DNA from: Saprospiraceae bacterium
GTDB lineage: Bacteria > Bacteroidota > Bacteroidia > Chitinophagales > Saprospiraceae
NCBI GenBank assembly: GCA_016715105.1
Contig: JADKBO010000063.1
Coordinates: 1 to 18,910, forward strand
Direction: 5' to 3'
DNA: 18,910 bases
A model generated the notes under the pieces. It was not told where the DNA came from, did no database searches, and saw only the letters and a program-made list of their open reading frames with translations. The position numbers were made by a program, and so were the translations under genes. This document shows positions 8,824 through 17,096 of this stretch, piece by piece (position 1 is the first letter of the stretch; each line of letters starts with the position of its first letter).

Positions 8824-9009
8824 GTAACTGTTCAGCTATTCGCTTTTGAATCAAAAATTTAGGACATTTTAAGTCAGACGAGGCTCATTTTTGAAGTAAT
8901 AGTCCCTACAACAGTGACAACAGTGTCGGGACTCTTTCTGAAAAAATAGCCGAAGTATCACTTAAAATGGACCATTTTTGATCAAAATTGGATATGGCTG
9001 AATAGTTAC
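8824..9009. mobile_element. MITE-like near-palindromic element, 186 bp, non-coding
   Basis: The ends GTAACTGTTCAGC (8824-8836) and GCTGAATAGTTAC (8997-9009) are inverted copies with one mismatch. Similarity continues along nearly the whole arms: ATTTTAAGT on the left answers ACTTAAAAT on the right, and AGTCCC (8901-8906) faces GGGACT (8928-8933). The 83-base and 82-base arms enclose a 21-base loop containing ACAACAGTG twice in tandem. The 8-bp flanks TAAAAATG and TAAACACG agree at six of eight positions, like an eroded target duplication. Ends beginning GTAA and 8-bp duplications are typical of IS66-family elements, so a non-autonomous IS66-type derivative is inferred. There is no ORF. It sits in the divergent gap between the his operon and the cotH-like gene. 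Confidence 0.65.
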
Positions 9010-9068
9010 TAAACACGGAATATCTAATTTTTATGCCAATAAAATAGAAGAATCAAAATTTGAAAAGC

Positions 9069-9076
9069 TAATTTTG
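9069..9076 (+). promoter_or_regulatory. candidate -7 promoter element of the cotH-like gene
   Basis: TAATTTTG matches TAnnTTTG exactly, 24 bases before the ATG at 9100. No good TTTG lies 19-21 bases upstream, so this is half a promoter match. Confidence 0.4.
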
Positions 9077-9099
9077 GTTTTCTCTGTTAAAGAAACTAC

Positions 9100-10731
9100 A
9101 TGAATTCAAAATCCAGAATCTATTTTATAAATGCCTTGCTGCTTTTGACTTGTTTTCATTTGAAAGCCCAAATCTTCAGATCAAACCTGCCTTTGCTGTT
9201 GATCAATACCAATGGTGTGTCAATCCCTGATGAATACAAAATTACAGCCCAAATGAAGGTGGTAGATCTTGGTAAAGGGAAAGAGCATACAGACACCAGC
9301 ACCACATTTGCTTTTGATGGCATCATTGGCATTGAGCTGAGAGGTTCTTCTTCTCAATCTTTTCCAAAAAAACCTTACGGTATTGAGATAAAGGATGATA
9401 AAGGTGAGGATAAAGACCAGTCTTTTTTTGGTTGGCCCAAAGAATCGGATTATGTGCTTTTTGCATCTTATAATGAGAAAAGTTTGATGCATAACGTGCT
9501 CACTATGAATTTAGCCAGAGAGTTGGGTATGTATGCTTCCAGAACCAGATATGTAGAAGTCATTTTGAATGGCAATTATCAAGGCGTTTATGTTTTTATG
9601 GAAAAGGTAAAAAGGGATAAAGGCAGGGTCGATATAGATAAGTTGGATGACGACGAAAATTCAGGAGATGATCTTACTGGCGGGTATATTTTGAAAATAG
9701 ACAAATTCACAGGATCTATTGGCGGGTCCTTTAAATCTGATTTTAGATCACAATTTGGTAAAGATATTCATTATCAATACGATACACCAAAAGAACCCTC
9801 TACTCAACAGGCAAATTATATTCAAAACTTTATCAGAACCTTTGAAAATAGCGTCAACAATGCCAATTATAAAGACCCTGATGTAGGATATAGAAAATAT
9901 GCAGATGTGGAATCATTCGTGCAGTATTTTTTGATCAACGAATTCGCCAGAAACATGGATGGGTTTCGCATCAGTACGTTTTTGCACAAAGACAAGGACA
10001 GTCGTGGTGGTAAACTCAAAATGGGCCCTGTTTGGGATTTTGACATTTGTTACGGCAATGCCAATTATTGCGAAGGGAATAGGTACGACTTATATGCGCA
10101 TGGTTTCAATGCCATTTGTTCCGATGATTTTTTCAAGTTCCTTTTGGGTGGAATAAATTGCTACTGATCCCTATTTTCTTGATCTTACCAGAACCATTTA
10201 TAGCAAAGACGTACAGAAGGCATTTTCAAAATGTCTCGAATCAATGCTTTGATAGACTCTTTAAAACTAGAGTTGGGCCAAGCCCAGATAAGAAATTATG
10301 AAAAATGGCCGATCCTTGGCACATATGTATGGCCACAACCAGAACCTATTCCTTCCACTTGGCAGGGAGAAATAAACGAACTCACCAATTGGATTCCAAA
10401 AAGACTCGAGTTTCTGGATCAAATGTTTTTGATTAAAACGGACACAAAAGAAAATGATTATATAAAGGAAATCAGGGTATATCCCAATCCGATAGACGAT
10501 CAAAGTATGGCATACTTACCGGACGGATTTGATGAGGTCGTCAAAATCAAAGTCTTCGATGCTTTGGGAAGGGTGGTAGCCCAAATAAATAGCTACCATA
10601 CAAGCTTTGGTTTATCTATTCCTCTCCAAGATTTATTTGATTTACAAAGTTTGTCCAGAACTGGGGTCTATTTTATGGAAGTCATTGATCTACATGATCG
10701 CAGAGCTACCATCAAATTGCTCAGAAAATAA
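9100..10731 (+). CDS. secreted CotH kinase-like protein with T9SS C-terminal sorting domain, frameshifted near 10130-10240
   Basis: The N-terminus is a signal peptide (a basic start, the hydrophobic stretch YFINALLLLTCFHL, then KAQ). The CotH kinase-like domain follows, with LRGSSSQSFPKKPYGIE, MEKVKRDKGRVDIDKL, FARNMDGFRISTFLHKD and GPVWDFDICYGNANY. From the ATG the first frame stays open for 355 codons to a stop at 10165-10167. The next frame, from 10231, carries INALIDSLKLELG and a C-terminal Por/T9SS domain: VYPNP, then VFDALGRVV, GVYFMEV and the terminal KLLRK. Between them, NKL (with QVPF before it) and TDPYFLDLTRT appear in shifted frames, so about three indels lie within 100 bases. The intact gene would encode about 543 aa. 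The product should be exported by Sec and then by T9SS to the cell surface or medium. CotH proteins phosphorylate spore coat proteins in Bacillus; the target here is unknown. Confidence 0.85.
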
Positions 10732-10780
10732 TTTTCACTCTCTACAGCAAAATCACGTTAATTTACTTCTATCTTATACT

Positions 10781-10813
10781 TTTCCCTCCTTAAAAAGATT
10801 TCTGCTAACTTTG
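10781..10813 (+). promoter_or_regulatory. Bacteroidota-type promoter before hemJ
   Basis: TAACTTTG at 10806-10813 is an exact TAnnTTTG match. TTTC at 10781-10784, 21 bases upstream, matches three of four bases of TTTG. The hemJ ATG follows 15 bases after the -7 element. Confidence 0.6.
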
Positions 10814-10828
10814 TGAAAAATCATAAAA

Positions 10829-11380
10829 ATGGCTATCCTGATCTTCAAAATCATCCACTTCGTATTTTTTGTTTCTTGGTTTGCAGCCATGTTTTATCTC
10901 GGCAGAATGTTTGTCTATCATGTGGAGGCTTTTGAAAAACCAGAACCAGATCAATCCATCTTGATCAAACAAATTGGATTGATGGAATGGCGGGTTTACC
11001 GCATCATCATGAATCCAGCCATGATCATAACGTGGATTGCAGGACTTGCCATGATTTACTTATACGGTTGGGAGTGGTTTAAAATAAACACTTGGTTGCA
11101 TTTCAAAATCTTGTTTTTAATAGTGCTTTCTGGCTATCACGGGTACAGTAAAGGGGTGATAAAAAAACTGGAAAACGGTATTATACCAATGACACCGATG
11201 CAATCCAGATTATTCAATGAAATTCCTACAGTGATGTTGATTCTGATTGTCTCATTGGCAGTGATGAAAAACATGACCAATCCCATGATCCTTATCGGGT
11301 CAATTTTGCTTATCATCGCTTTATTGATTACTTTTACCAAGGTTTATAAATCAATCCGAGAAAAAAATTCTAATTCATAA
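10829..11380 (+). CDS. hemJ: HemJ-like protoporphyrinogen IX oxidase (UPF0093/CopD-like membrane protein)
   Basis: A 183-aa membrane protein of the HemJ family, which oxidises protoporphyrinogen IX to protoporphyrin IX in haem synthesis in bacteria lacking HemG/HemY. The N-terminus reads KIIHFVFFVSWFAAMFYLGR with His10 and Arg26; His31 follows in FVYHVEAFEK. A second conserved block, WLHFKILFLIVLSGYHGYSK, provides His91, Lys93 and His104. SRLFNEIPTVMLILIV is the family's third signature. About five transmembrane helices are visible (roughly 5-24, 60-82, 90-104, 132-148, 151-172). The length is normal for the family. SRPBCC gene starts 10 bases after the stop, so the two are probably cotranscribed. 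Older annotations call such proteins CopD family; the HFVFF and NEIPT motifs favour HemJ. Confidence 0.85.
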   Translation: MAILIFKIIHFVFFVSWFAAMFYLGRMFVYHVEAFEKPEPDQSILIKQIGLMEWRVYRIIMNPAMIITWIAGLAMIYLYGWEWFKINTWLHFKILFLIVLSGYHGYSKGVIKKLENGIIPMTPMQSRLFNEIPTVMLILIVSLAVMKNMTNPMILIGSILLIIALLITFTKVYKSIREKNSNS

Positions 11381-11390
11381 ATTCTTCGCA

Positions 11391-12065
11391 ATGACTGTTC
11401 TGAAAAAAATTGGTATCATTCTAGGCATATTATTACTGTTATTCCTCATTCTGGGATTGGTCATGCCAAAAGACATCACGGTCACTTATACCAGATCTAT
11501 TGATGTTCCTGCCAACTATCTGTATAACATGGCTCAAGACTTGAAGGCCGCAGCTGCTTGGAATCCATTCATAGCCGAAGACCCGACAATGGAAATCACT
11601 TACAGTGAAAAAACCGCTGGTGAAGGGGCCAGTTATGCTTGGAAAAGTGAGGCCATGGGCAATGGTTCTGCAGTCTATACAAAACTGATACCCAATCAAA
11701 GGATCGATGCAGACATGACTTTTGAAGGAATGGATAAGTCCAAATACTACTATGAATTCAAAGCAGATGGTAATAAAGCGACTGACATGAGCTGGACTAT
11801 GGAAACGCACTTGGGATTTCCTTACAATGTTTTCGGTCCTTTTTTCAAATATAGCATTAAAAAGAATTATAAAAAAGGGCTAGCTACTCTTGAGGAATTG
11901 GCAGAGAAAAGGTATGAAGACAACATCTACAATGGTTACGAGGTAATGGACAAATCACAGCCAAAGAGACACTTTATCATGAGTAGGAATGTGGTTGCTT
12001 TTGACGACATACAGAAGTTTTACACGCAGAGGAATTATACTTTGTTTGAATGGCAAACCGTTTAA
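11391..12065 (+). CDS. SRPBCC-family protein with N-terminal membrane anchor and a shortened GyrI-like tail
   Basis: The 224-aa product begins with a basic residue pair and one hydrophobic helix (IGIILGILLLLFLILGLVM, about 6-25), so it is membrane-anchored or lipidated-like. The SRPBCC/polyketide-cyclase fold follows: TRSIDVPANYLYNMAQDLKA then AAWNPF, ITYSEKTAGEGASYAWKSE, and FFKYSIKKNYKKGLATLEEL. Related Bacteroidota proteins continue with a complete GyrI-like small-molecule-binding domain. Here only its first strand and helix appear (NGYEVMDKSQPKRHFIMSRN, DDIQKFYTQ), and the protein ends LFEWQTV. That is either natural shortening or a deletion. A specific ligand cannot be predicted. It sits 10 bases after hemJ and 32 bases before a histidine kinase, suggesting one transcription unit. 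Confidence 0.72.
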   Translation: MTVLKKIGIILGILLLLFLILGLVMPKDITVTYTRSIDVPANYLYNMAQDLKAAAAWNPFIAEDPTMEITYSEKTAGEGASYAWKSEAMGNGSAVYTKLIPNQRIDADMTFEGMDKSKYYYEFKADGNKATDMSWTMETHLGFPYNVFGPFFKYSIKKNYKKGLATLEELAEKRYEDNIYNGYEVMDKSQPKRHFIMSRNVVAFDDIQKFYTQRNYTLFEWQTV

Positions 12066-12097
12066 ACTATGGGATTTGAAAATGAAATCCCTGTGAG

Positions 12098-13279
12098 ATG
12101 AAGCAAGACATTTATCAACAACGCTCTTATTGGAAGGCAATTCTGGCCATTTTTGGAGGAATCATCCTCATCATTACGGTCTTATATTCCAATTATTTGG
12201 CCAAAAACCTCATCAACAATGAGCAGAAAAACGCCAAACTTTATACAAGTGCATTGGAGTTTTCTCTCAATGATAAAAACATGGACAATGATGTATCGCT
12301 GTCTATGCAAATCACCAGCGAATTTCCGCTTCCTTGCATCATTGAGTACGAAGGTGGATCCAGAGAGGCTTGGAATTTTGATGATTCTGGTCAGCCAATT
12401 ACCGACGAAAATTTTATAAAGGACAAAATTGCTGCCTTTTTGAAATCCGGGCAAACGCCTATTTCCGGAGAACTCACCAACCTCAAGGTTTATTACTTCA
12501 ACTCAAAGTTACTGCAGTACATCAAGTTTTATCCTTTGGTGCAAATTCTGCTCATAGGCTCTTACATGGGCCTGGGATATTTCTTATTCAACTCTTCCAG
12601 AAAGGCGGAGCAAAATAGGGTTTGGGCCGGTATGGCCAAGGAAACAGCTCACCAATTGGGTACGCCTATTTCTGCCATTATGGGTTGGATCGATCACATG
12701 CGCAGTATGACAGAAGACAATGGTGATTATGGTGAGGTGCTTTACGAGTTAGAAAAGGATGTGGACAGGCTCAATTTGGTAGCAGATAGATTTTCTAAAA
12801 TTGGCTCGAGTCCAGAACTCAAGAGTGTAGACCTCAACATGCAGTTGGAGGATGTGCTCAAATATATGGAGCGTAGAGCTTCCAGAAAAGTCACGTTTGA
12901 TCCCTTGCAAACCACGGAAAAAACCCATTTTGCGATGATCAATGAACACCTTTTTCAGTGGGTGGTTGAAAATTTAATCCGGAATGCTTTGGATGCGATG
13001 GATGGCAAAGGGCAACTCAAAGTCGCCATTTACGATGCCGAAGGATTTGTATGTATTGACGTTACAGATTCGGGAAAAGGCATTCCTCCTGGTAAATTCA
13101 AAACCGTTTTCCAACCAGGTTATAGCACCAAACAACGTGGCTGGGGATTGGGATTGTCACTGGCCAAGCGGATTATTGAAAATTATCACAATGGAAAAAT
13201 ATTTGTGAAGGCTTCAAAACCAGGAGAAGGAACAACTTTTACCATCAAGTTGCGGCCACCAGGCAAAATCTCGAAATAA
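12098..13279 (+). CDS. membrane sensor histidine kinase (HisKA-type)
   Basis: The 393-aa protein has two transmembrane helices (about 12-34 and 145-165) bounding a sensor region of roughly 110 residues with no recognised domain. The dimerisation/phosphoacceptor box AKETAHQLGTPISAIMGW places the phosphorylated His at residue 185. The ATPase domain shows the N box ENLIRNALDAM (Asn296), the G1 box DSGKGIPPG (from Asp324), the F-like segment VFQPGYSTKQRG, and the G2 box GWGLGLSLAKRI (348-359). It ends EGTTFTIKLRPPG. All catalytic motifs are intact. No response regulator is in the window, so it is an orphan kinase here; its partner must be encoded elsewhere. Position after hemJ and the SRPBCC gene suggests cotranscription, but a link to haem is only conjecture. 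Confidence 0.88.
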   Translation: MKQDIYQQRSYWKAILAIFGGIILIITVLYSNYLAKNLINNEQKNAKLYTSALEFSLNDKNMDNDVSLSMQITSEFPLPCIIEYEGGSREAWNFDDSGQPITDENFIKDKIAAFLKSGQTPISGELTNLKVYYFNSKLLQYIKFYPLVQILLIGSYMGLGYFLFNSSRKAEQNRVWAGMAKETAHQLGTPISAIMGWIDHMRSMTEDNGDYGEVLYELEKDVDRLNLVADRFSKIGSSPELKSVDLNMQLEDVLKYMERRASRKVTFDPLQTTEKTHFAMINEHLFQWVVENLIRNALDAMDGKGQLKVAIYDAEGFVCIDVTDSGKGIPPGKFKTVFQPGYSTKQRGWGLGLSLAKRIIENYHNGKIFVKASKPGEGTTFTIKLRPPGKISK

Positions 13280-13291
13280 GCTTATTGAATT

Positions 13292-13323
13292 TTTGGAGGT
13301 AATGTTTCCGACCCTTATTTTAG
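13292..13323 (+). promoter_or_regulatory. Bacteroidota-type promoter before the TIM-barrel gene
   Basis: TTTG at 13292-13295, a 20-base spacer, then TATTTTAG at 13316-13323, which matches TAnnTTTG except for one base. The downstream ATG is at 13374, leaving a 5' leader of about 45 bases. Confidence 0.5.
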
Positions 13324-13373
13324 CCGACTTAAATGAAAAGTAATTATTCAAATCGTAAAAGAAAGATAAAAGT

Positions 13374-14426
13374 ATGAAGACAATAAAAGGGCCAGCGATA
13401 TTTTTAGCGCAATTTATGGGTGATCAGCCGCCATTCAATACGTTGGAAAGCATTTGCAAATGGGTAGCGGATTTGGGTTATAAAGGCATTCAGATTCCAA
13501 CTTGGGACAATCGTCTGATAGACCTGGAGCAAGCTTCTACGAGCAAGGCTTATTGCGATGATTTGAAAGGTAAAGTGGCCAGTTTTGGTTTGGAAATCAC
13601 TGAATTGAGTACCCACTTACAAGGCCAGTTGGTTGCTGTTCATCCTGCTTATGATGCCATGTTCGATGCCTTTGCTCCTGCTGCTTTGCACGGTAAACCA
13701 AAAGAACGTACTGAATGGGCAAAAGACCAAGTAGTCAAAGCAATCAAATCAAGCGCAAATTTAGGCTTGAATGCACACGCTACTTTTAGTGGAGCTTTAC
13801 TTTGGCAAACAGTATATCCTTGGCCACAAAGACCTGCGGGTTTGGTAGAACTTGGGTTTAAAGAATTGGCAGACAGATGGGTACCTATTTTGAATGTAGC
13901 AGATGAATGTGGCGTAGATGTTTGTTATGAAATTCACCCTGGCGAAGACTTGCACGATGGCGTTTCTTATGAAATGTTTTTGGAAGCGGCCAACAATCAC
14001 AGCAGAGCATGTTTGCTTTATGATCCAAGTCACTTTGTATTACAACAATTGGATTATTTACAATACATCGACTTCTACCATGAGCGCATCAAAATGTTCC
14101 ACGTGAAGGATGCAGAATTCAATCCAACTGGAAAATGCGGTGTGTATGGCGGATACCAATCATGGGTCAACAGAGCTGGCAGATTCCGTTCTTTGGGAGA
14201 TGGTCAGGTAGATTTCGCTTCTATCTTCAGCAAGTTGTCACAATATGATTATGCCGGATGGGCTGTTTTAGAGTGGGAATGTTGCATCAAGTCACCTCAG
14301 CAAGGTGCAGAAGAAGGTTCTGGATTCATTGCAGATCACATCATAAAAGTGACAGAAAAAGCTTTTGATGATTTTGCGGCCGGAGACACAGATGTCGAAC
14401 ACTTGAAGAAAATATTAGGAATATAG
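13374..14426 (+). CDS. sugar phosphate isomerase/epimerase family protein (xylose isomerase-like TIM barrel)
   Basis: The 350-aa product belongs to the AP endonuclease 2/xylose isomerase-like TIM-barrel family (PF01261), which includes IolE and various sugar epimerases. Its four metal-binding positions are visible at the expected spots: Glu186 in YEIHPGED, Asp217 and His220 in LLYDPSHFVLQ, His243 in FHVKDAEF, and Glu300 in AVLEWECC. Early strands read GPAIFLAQF, GYKGIQIPTWD and GLEITELSTHLQGQL. There is no signal peptide, so it is probably cytosolic. It is a single-gene unit: its own promoter lies upstream and a strong terminator follows 7 bases after the stop. Which sugar it acts on cannot be read from the sequence; family members with this long form are often in inositol or sugar-acid catabolism gene sets, but no such neighbours occur here. 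Confidence 0.85.
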   Translation: MKTIKGPAIFLAQFMGDQPPFNTLESICKWVADLGYKGIQIPTWDNRLIDLEQASTSKAYCDDLKGKVASFGLEITELSTHLQGQLVAVHPAYDAMFDAFAPAALHGKPKERTEWAKDQVVKAIKSSANLGLNAHATFSGALLWQTVYPWPQRPAGLVELGFKELADRWVPILNVADECGVDVCYEIHPGEDLHDGVSYEMFLEAANNHSRACLLYDPSHFVLQQLDYLQYIDFYHERIKMFHVKDAEFNPTGKCGVYGGYQSWVNRAGRFRSLGDGQVDFASIFSKLSQYDYAGWAVLEWECCIKSPQQGAEEGSGFIADHIIKVTEKAFDDFAAGDTDVEHLKKILGI

Positions 14427-14432
14427 TTTTTG

Positions 14433-14462
14433 AAAAAGCCGGTGAGAGTCGGCTTTTTTTTT
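14433..14462 (+). terminator. intrinsic terminator after the TIM-barrel gene
   Basis: AAAAAGCCG (14433-14441) pairs exactly with CGGCTTTTT (14450-14458) around an 8-base loop, and the T-run continues to 14462 (nine T in all). It starts 7 bases after the stop codon. The A/T symmetry could also let it work weakly on the minus strand. Confidence 0.92.
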
Positions 14463-14570
14463 GTACTTCAACTAATTGAGCTCTTCTCTATTCTCCATGC
14501 TGAACTAAAATTTGCAACTGCTTGTTGACCTTTTTACCTATTTTTATAGCCTGAATATGAAATAAATTCC

Positions 14571-16595
14571 ATGGATTTTCAACTTACATCACATTACGAA
14601 CCTACGGGCGATCAGCCAAATGCCATTTCAGAATTGGTGAATGGTCTCAAACAAGGGGATAAATCACAAGTATTATTGGGAGTAACAGGTTCTGGTAAAA
14701 CATTTACCATGGCCAATGTTATTTCACAAGTACAAAGGCCAACCCTGGTCCTGACGCATAATAAAACGTTGACAGCCCAGTTATACGGAGAATTTAAAGA
14801 TTTTTTTCCTAACAATGCCGTGGAGTTTTTTGTGTCTTATTATGACTATTACCAGCCAGAAGCATACATCACCCATTCAGATACTTACATTGAAAAAGAC
14901 CTTTCTATCAATGAAGAAATTGACAAACTTCGTCTCCGGGCGACGTCCTCTTTGTTAAGTGGTCGACGAGACATCATCATCGTTTCATCGGTTTCTTGCA
15001 TTTATGGTATGGGTAATCCAGATGATTATGCCATGGGTATCATCAGACTTGAAAAAGGACAGAGCATCAGTCGTAATGGCTTTTTATATAAACTCAACGA
15101 TAGTTTGTACAGCCGCACAGAAACCGATTTTAAACGGGGCACATTCAGAGTGAGGGGAGATACGGTGGACATCAATTTACCATATGCAGAAACAGGATAC
15201 CGCATCATATTTTTCGGAGATGAAATTGAAGAGATTGAACAAATAGAGCTCACCTCAGGAAAACGCATTTCCAGCATGGATCATGCTGCTATTTTCCCTG
15301 CCAATTTATACGTTGCTCCCAAAGATCGACTCAAGATGGTCCTCAGATCGATCGAGGATGAACTATATGATCACACCAAGTTTTTTGAAGCCGAGAAAAG
15401 ATTCATTGAAGCCAAGCGGATTTCAGAAAGAGTCAATCTAGATTTGGAAATGATCCGCGAATTGGGTTATTGCAACGGTATTGAAAACTACTCCAGATTT
15501 TTTGATGGTAGAAAACCGGGCACCAGACCTTTTTGTTTACTGGATTACTTTCCGGATGACTGGTTGCTCATGGTAGATGAAAGCCACGTCACGATTCCCC
15601 AAGTGAGGGCCATGTGGGGTGGTGACAGGGCAAGAAAAATAAACTTGGTCAATTTTGGCTTCCGACTTCCGTCAGCACTCGACAACCGACCGCTGAGTTT
15701 CACAGAATTTGAAGGTGTCACCAATCAGGTGATTTATGTGAGCGCCACGCCAGGTGAATATGAATTGGAACAAACAGAAGGTACTGTGGTTGAGCAAATT
15801 GTGAGACCTACTGGACTCTTGGATCCACCGATTGAGGTACGACCAAGTTTCAATCAGATTGATGATTTACTGGAAGAAATACAAAAACGCATCGCCTTAG
15901 ACGAACGCGTTTTGGTGACTACTTTGACCAAAAGAATGGCTGAGGAATTGACGACTTATTTGACCAAACTCAACATAAAAGTCCGGTACATTCACTCTGA
16001 AGTTGATACTTTGGATAGGGTAGAGATCATCCGGGATTTGCGATTGGGCGTTTTCGACGTTTTAGTGGGTGTGAATCTATTGAGGGAAGGACTTGATTTA
16101 CCTGAAGTTTCATTGGTCGCCATTTTGGATGCTGATAAGGAAGGATTTTTGAGGAATAACCGATCGCTCACGCAAACTGCGGGTAGAGCAGCTAGAAATT
16201 CGGCTGGATTGGTCATCTTTTATGCTGACAAAATCACAGAAAGTATGCAAGCAACAATGGACGAAACCAATAGAAGAAGAGTCATCCAAGTTGCATACAA
16301 CGAAGAGCATGGAATCACGCCACGAACGGTTTCAAGGACCAGAGAACAAATAGAAGCTCAACAATCCATTCTGGATGTAAGAGGTAAGAAACCAGTAAAA
16401 GCTTACATTGAATCTGACGACATGAGTATGGCTGCAGATCCAGTGCTCAATTATATGAGTAAAGATCAATTGCAACACTTGATTGTGGACACTGAAATAA
16501 AAATGAAACAAGCTGCAAAAGACCTAGACTTCATCAGTGCTGCACAATTCAGAGATGAACTATTTGCTTTGAAAAAGAAACTTACCAGTGCTTAA
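14571..16595 (+). CDS. uvrB: UvrABC excinuclease subunit B
   Basis: UvrB is the damage-verifying helicase-like subunit of nucleotide excision repair; it is loaded by UvrA and recruits UvrC. The 674-aa length is normal. The Walker A motif GVTGSGKT is at residues 37-44, the damage-probing beta-hairpin YYDYYQPEAYI at 90-100, and the DESH box near 336-339 with VTIPQVRAMWGGDRAR. Later helicase motifs are VSATPGEYE, VGVNLLREGLDLPEVSLVAI, and QTAGRAARN. The C-terminal UVR motif, which binds UvrC, spans about 635-672 (LIVDTEIKMKQAAKDLDF, then AAQFRDELFALKKKL). The start ATG at 14571 gives MDFQLTSHYEPTGDQP, the canonical beginning. It is uninterrupted, in contrast to the his genes. No convincing promoter was found; TTTG at 14511 with a weak TACCTATT at 14535 is a poor candidate. 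Confidence 0.98.
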   Translation: MDFQLTSHYEPTGDQPNAISELVNGLKQGDKSQVLLGVTGSGKTFTMANVISQVQRPTLVLTHNKTLTAQLYGEFKDFFPNNAVEFFVSYYDYYQPEAYITHSDTYIEKDLSINEEIDKLRLRATSSLLSGRRDIIIVSSVSCIYGMGNPDDYAMGIIRLEKGQSISRNGFLYKLNDSLYSRTETDFKRGTFRVRGDTVDINLPYAETGYRIIFFGDEIEEIEQIELTSGKRISSMDHAAIFPANLYVAPKDRLKMVLRSIEDELYDHTKFFEAEKRFIEAKRISERVNLDLEMIRELGYCNGIENYSRFFDGRKPGTRPFCLLDYFPDDWLLMVDESHVTIPQVRAMWGGDRARKINLVNFGFRLPSALDNRPLSFTEFEGVTNQVIYVSATPGEYELEQTEGTVVEQIVRPTGLLDPPIEVRPSFNQIDDLLEEIQKRIALDERVLVTTLTKRMAEELTTYLTKLNIKVRYIHSEVDTLDRVEIIRDLRLGVFDVLVGVNLLREGLDLPEVSLVAILDADKEGFLRNNRSLTQTAGRAARNSAGLVIFYADKITESMQATMDETNRRRVIQVAYNEEHGITPRTVSRTREQIEAQQSILDVRGKKPVKAYIESDDMSMAADPVLNYMSKDQLQHLIVDTEIKMKQAAKDLDFISAAQFRDELFALKKKLTSA

Positions 16596-16604
16596 AACAG
16601 AGTA

Positions 16605-16636
16605 TTTGGATATGTGAATACCATAGCTTAGTTTTG
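16605..16636 (+). promoter_or_regulatory. consensus Bacteroidota promoter
   Basis: TTTG at 16605-16608, a 20-base spacer, then TAGTTTTG at 16629-16636. Both elements match the Bacteroidota primary sigma-factor consensus (TTTG, TAnnTTTG) exactly. The ATG of the next gene is at 16655, giving a 5' leader of only about 12 bases. Confidence 0.78.
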
Positions 16637-16654
16637 TCTTAAACAATCAACAAA

Positions 16655-17089
16655 ATGACACTCAAACAGCTCATTAAAATAGAAGATAAAGCCAAGGAAG
16701 TATGGGTAGTAAGTCCTTCTTTACATTATGATACTGAAAACAAAGACTTTTCAGAATTGGTAAGCGTCAACTTAGGTCAGATGACCAAGTATCGTTACAT
16801 CGTTCCTGCTACCAAAACAGTAGAGAAAAACCTAAAGTCTTATCAAAAAATGTACAATGTGAGTGATGAGGAGGTCATCAAAAACTTTTTGATTTTGCCA
16901 GAAACGGAATTCAATCCATTCATCAATGAAATCGCTATTTATGATGCCTCTTCAGAATGTATTGCTTGTTCTGCTCCTGCGATGGAGGATGCCAATGATG
17001 AGGTTATAAAATTCAACGCTGAAACTTCTAAAGCTATGGCAAAGAGTTTCAAGGATCTTTGGAAAAAATACAAAAGGGTAAATCCGTAA
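16655..17089 (+). CDS. conserved-looking protein of unknown function, 144 aa
   Basis: The protein is not recognised as a named family. It is soluble (no signal peptide or membrane helix) and rather charged. An N-terminal helix (MTLKQLIKIEDKAKEVWVVS) is followed by SPSLHYDTENKDF. A central part reads NLGQMTKYRYIVPATKTVEK and NFLILPETEFNPFINEIAIY. The C-terminal part reads SAPAMEDANDEVIKFNAET and a basic helix KSFKDLWKKYKR. The pattern of a query of stored state (VVSPSLHYD), a KYRYIVPAT strand and a lone ILPETEFNPF segment reminds one of small sensory or phospholipase-D-like regulatory domains, but this is impression only. It has its own consensus promoter and follows uvrB by 59 bases, so it is not obviously part of DNA repair. 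Its reading frame is clean. Confidence 0.8.
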   Translation: MTLKQLIKIEDKAKEVWVVSPSLHYDTENKDFSELVSVNLGQMTKYRYIVPATKTVEKNLKSYQKMYNVSDEEVIKNFLILPETEFNPFINEIAIYDASSECIACSAPAMEDANDEVIKFNAETSKAMAKSFKDLWKKYKRVNP

Positions 17090-17096
17090 AATGCGG

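Noticed and set aside
8824..9009. Ordinary bidirectional transcription terminator
   Set aside because: Flanking genes are divergent, so no transcript needs to end there, and the 80-base arms and GTAAC-type ends fit a mobile element better.
10607..10816. 69-aa ORF overlapping the cotH-like C-terminus
   Set aside because: It overlaps the recognisable T9SS domain in another frame and runs over the hemJ promoter; no coding signal.
14612..16310. Minus-strand ORFs of 66-83 codons inside uvrB
   Set aside because: They are shadows of a complete, well-recognised plus-strand gene and show no family features.
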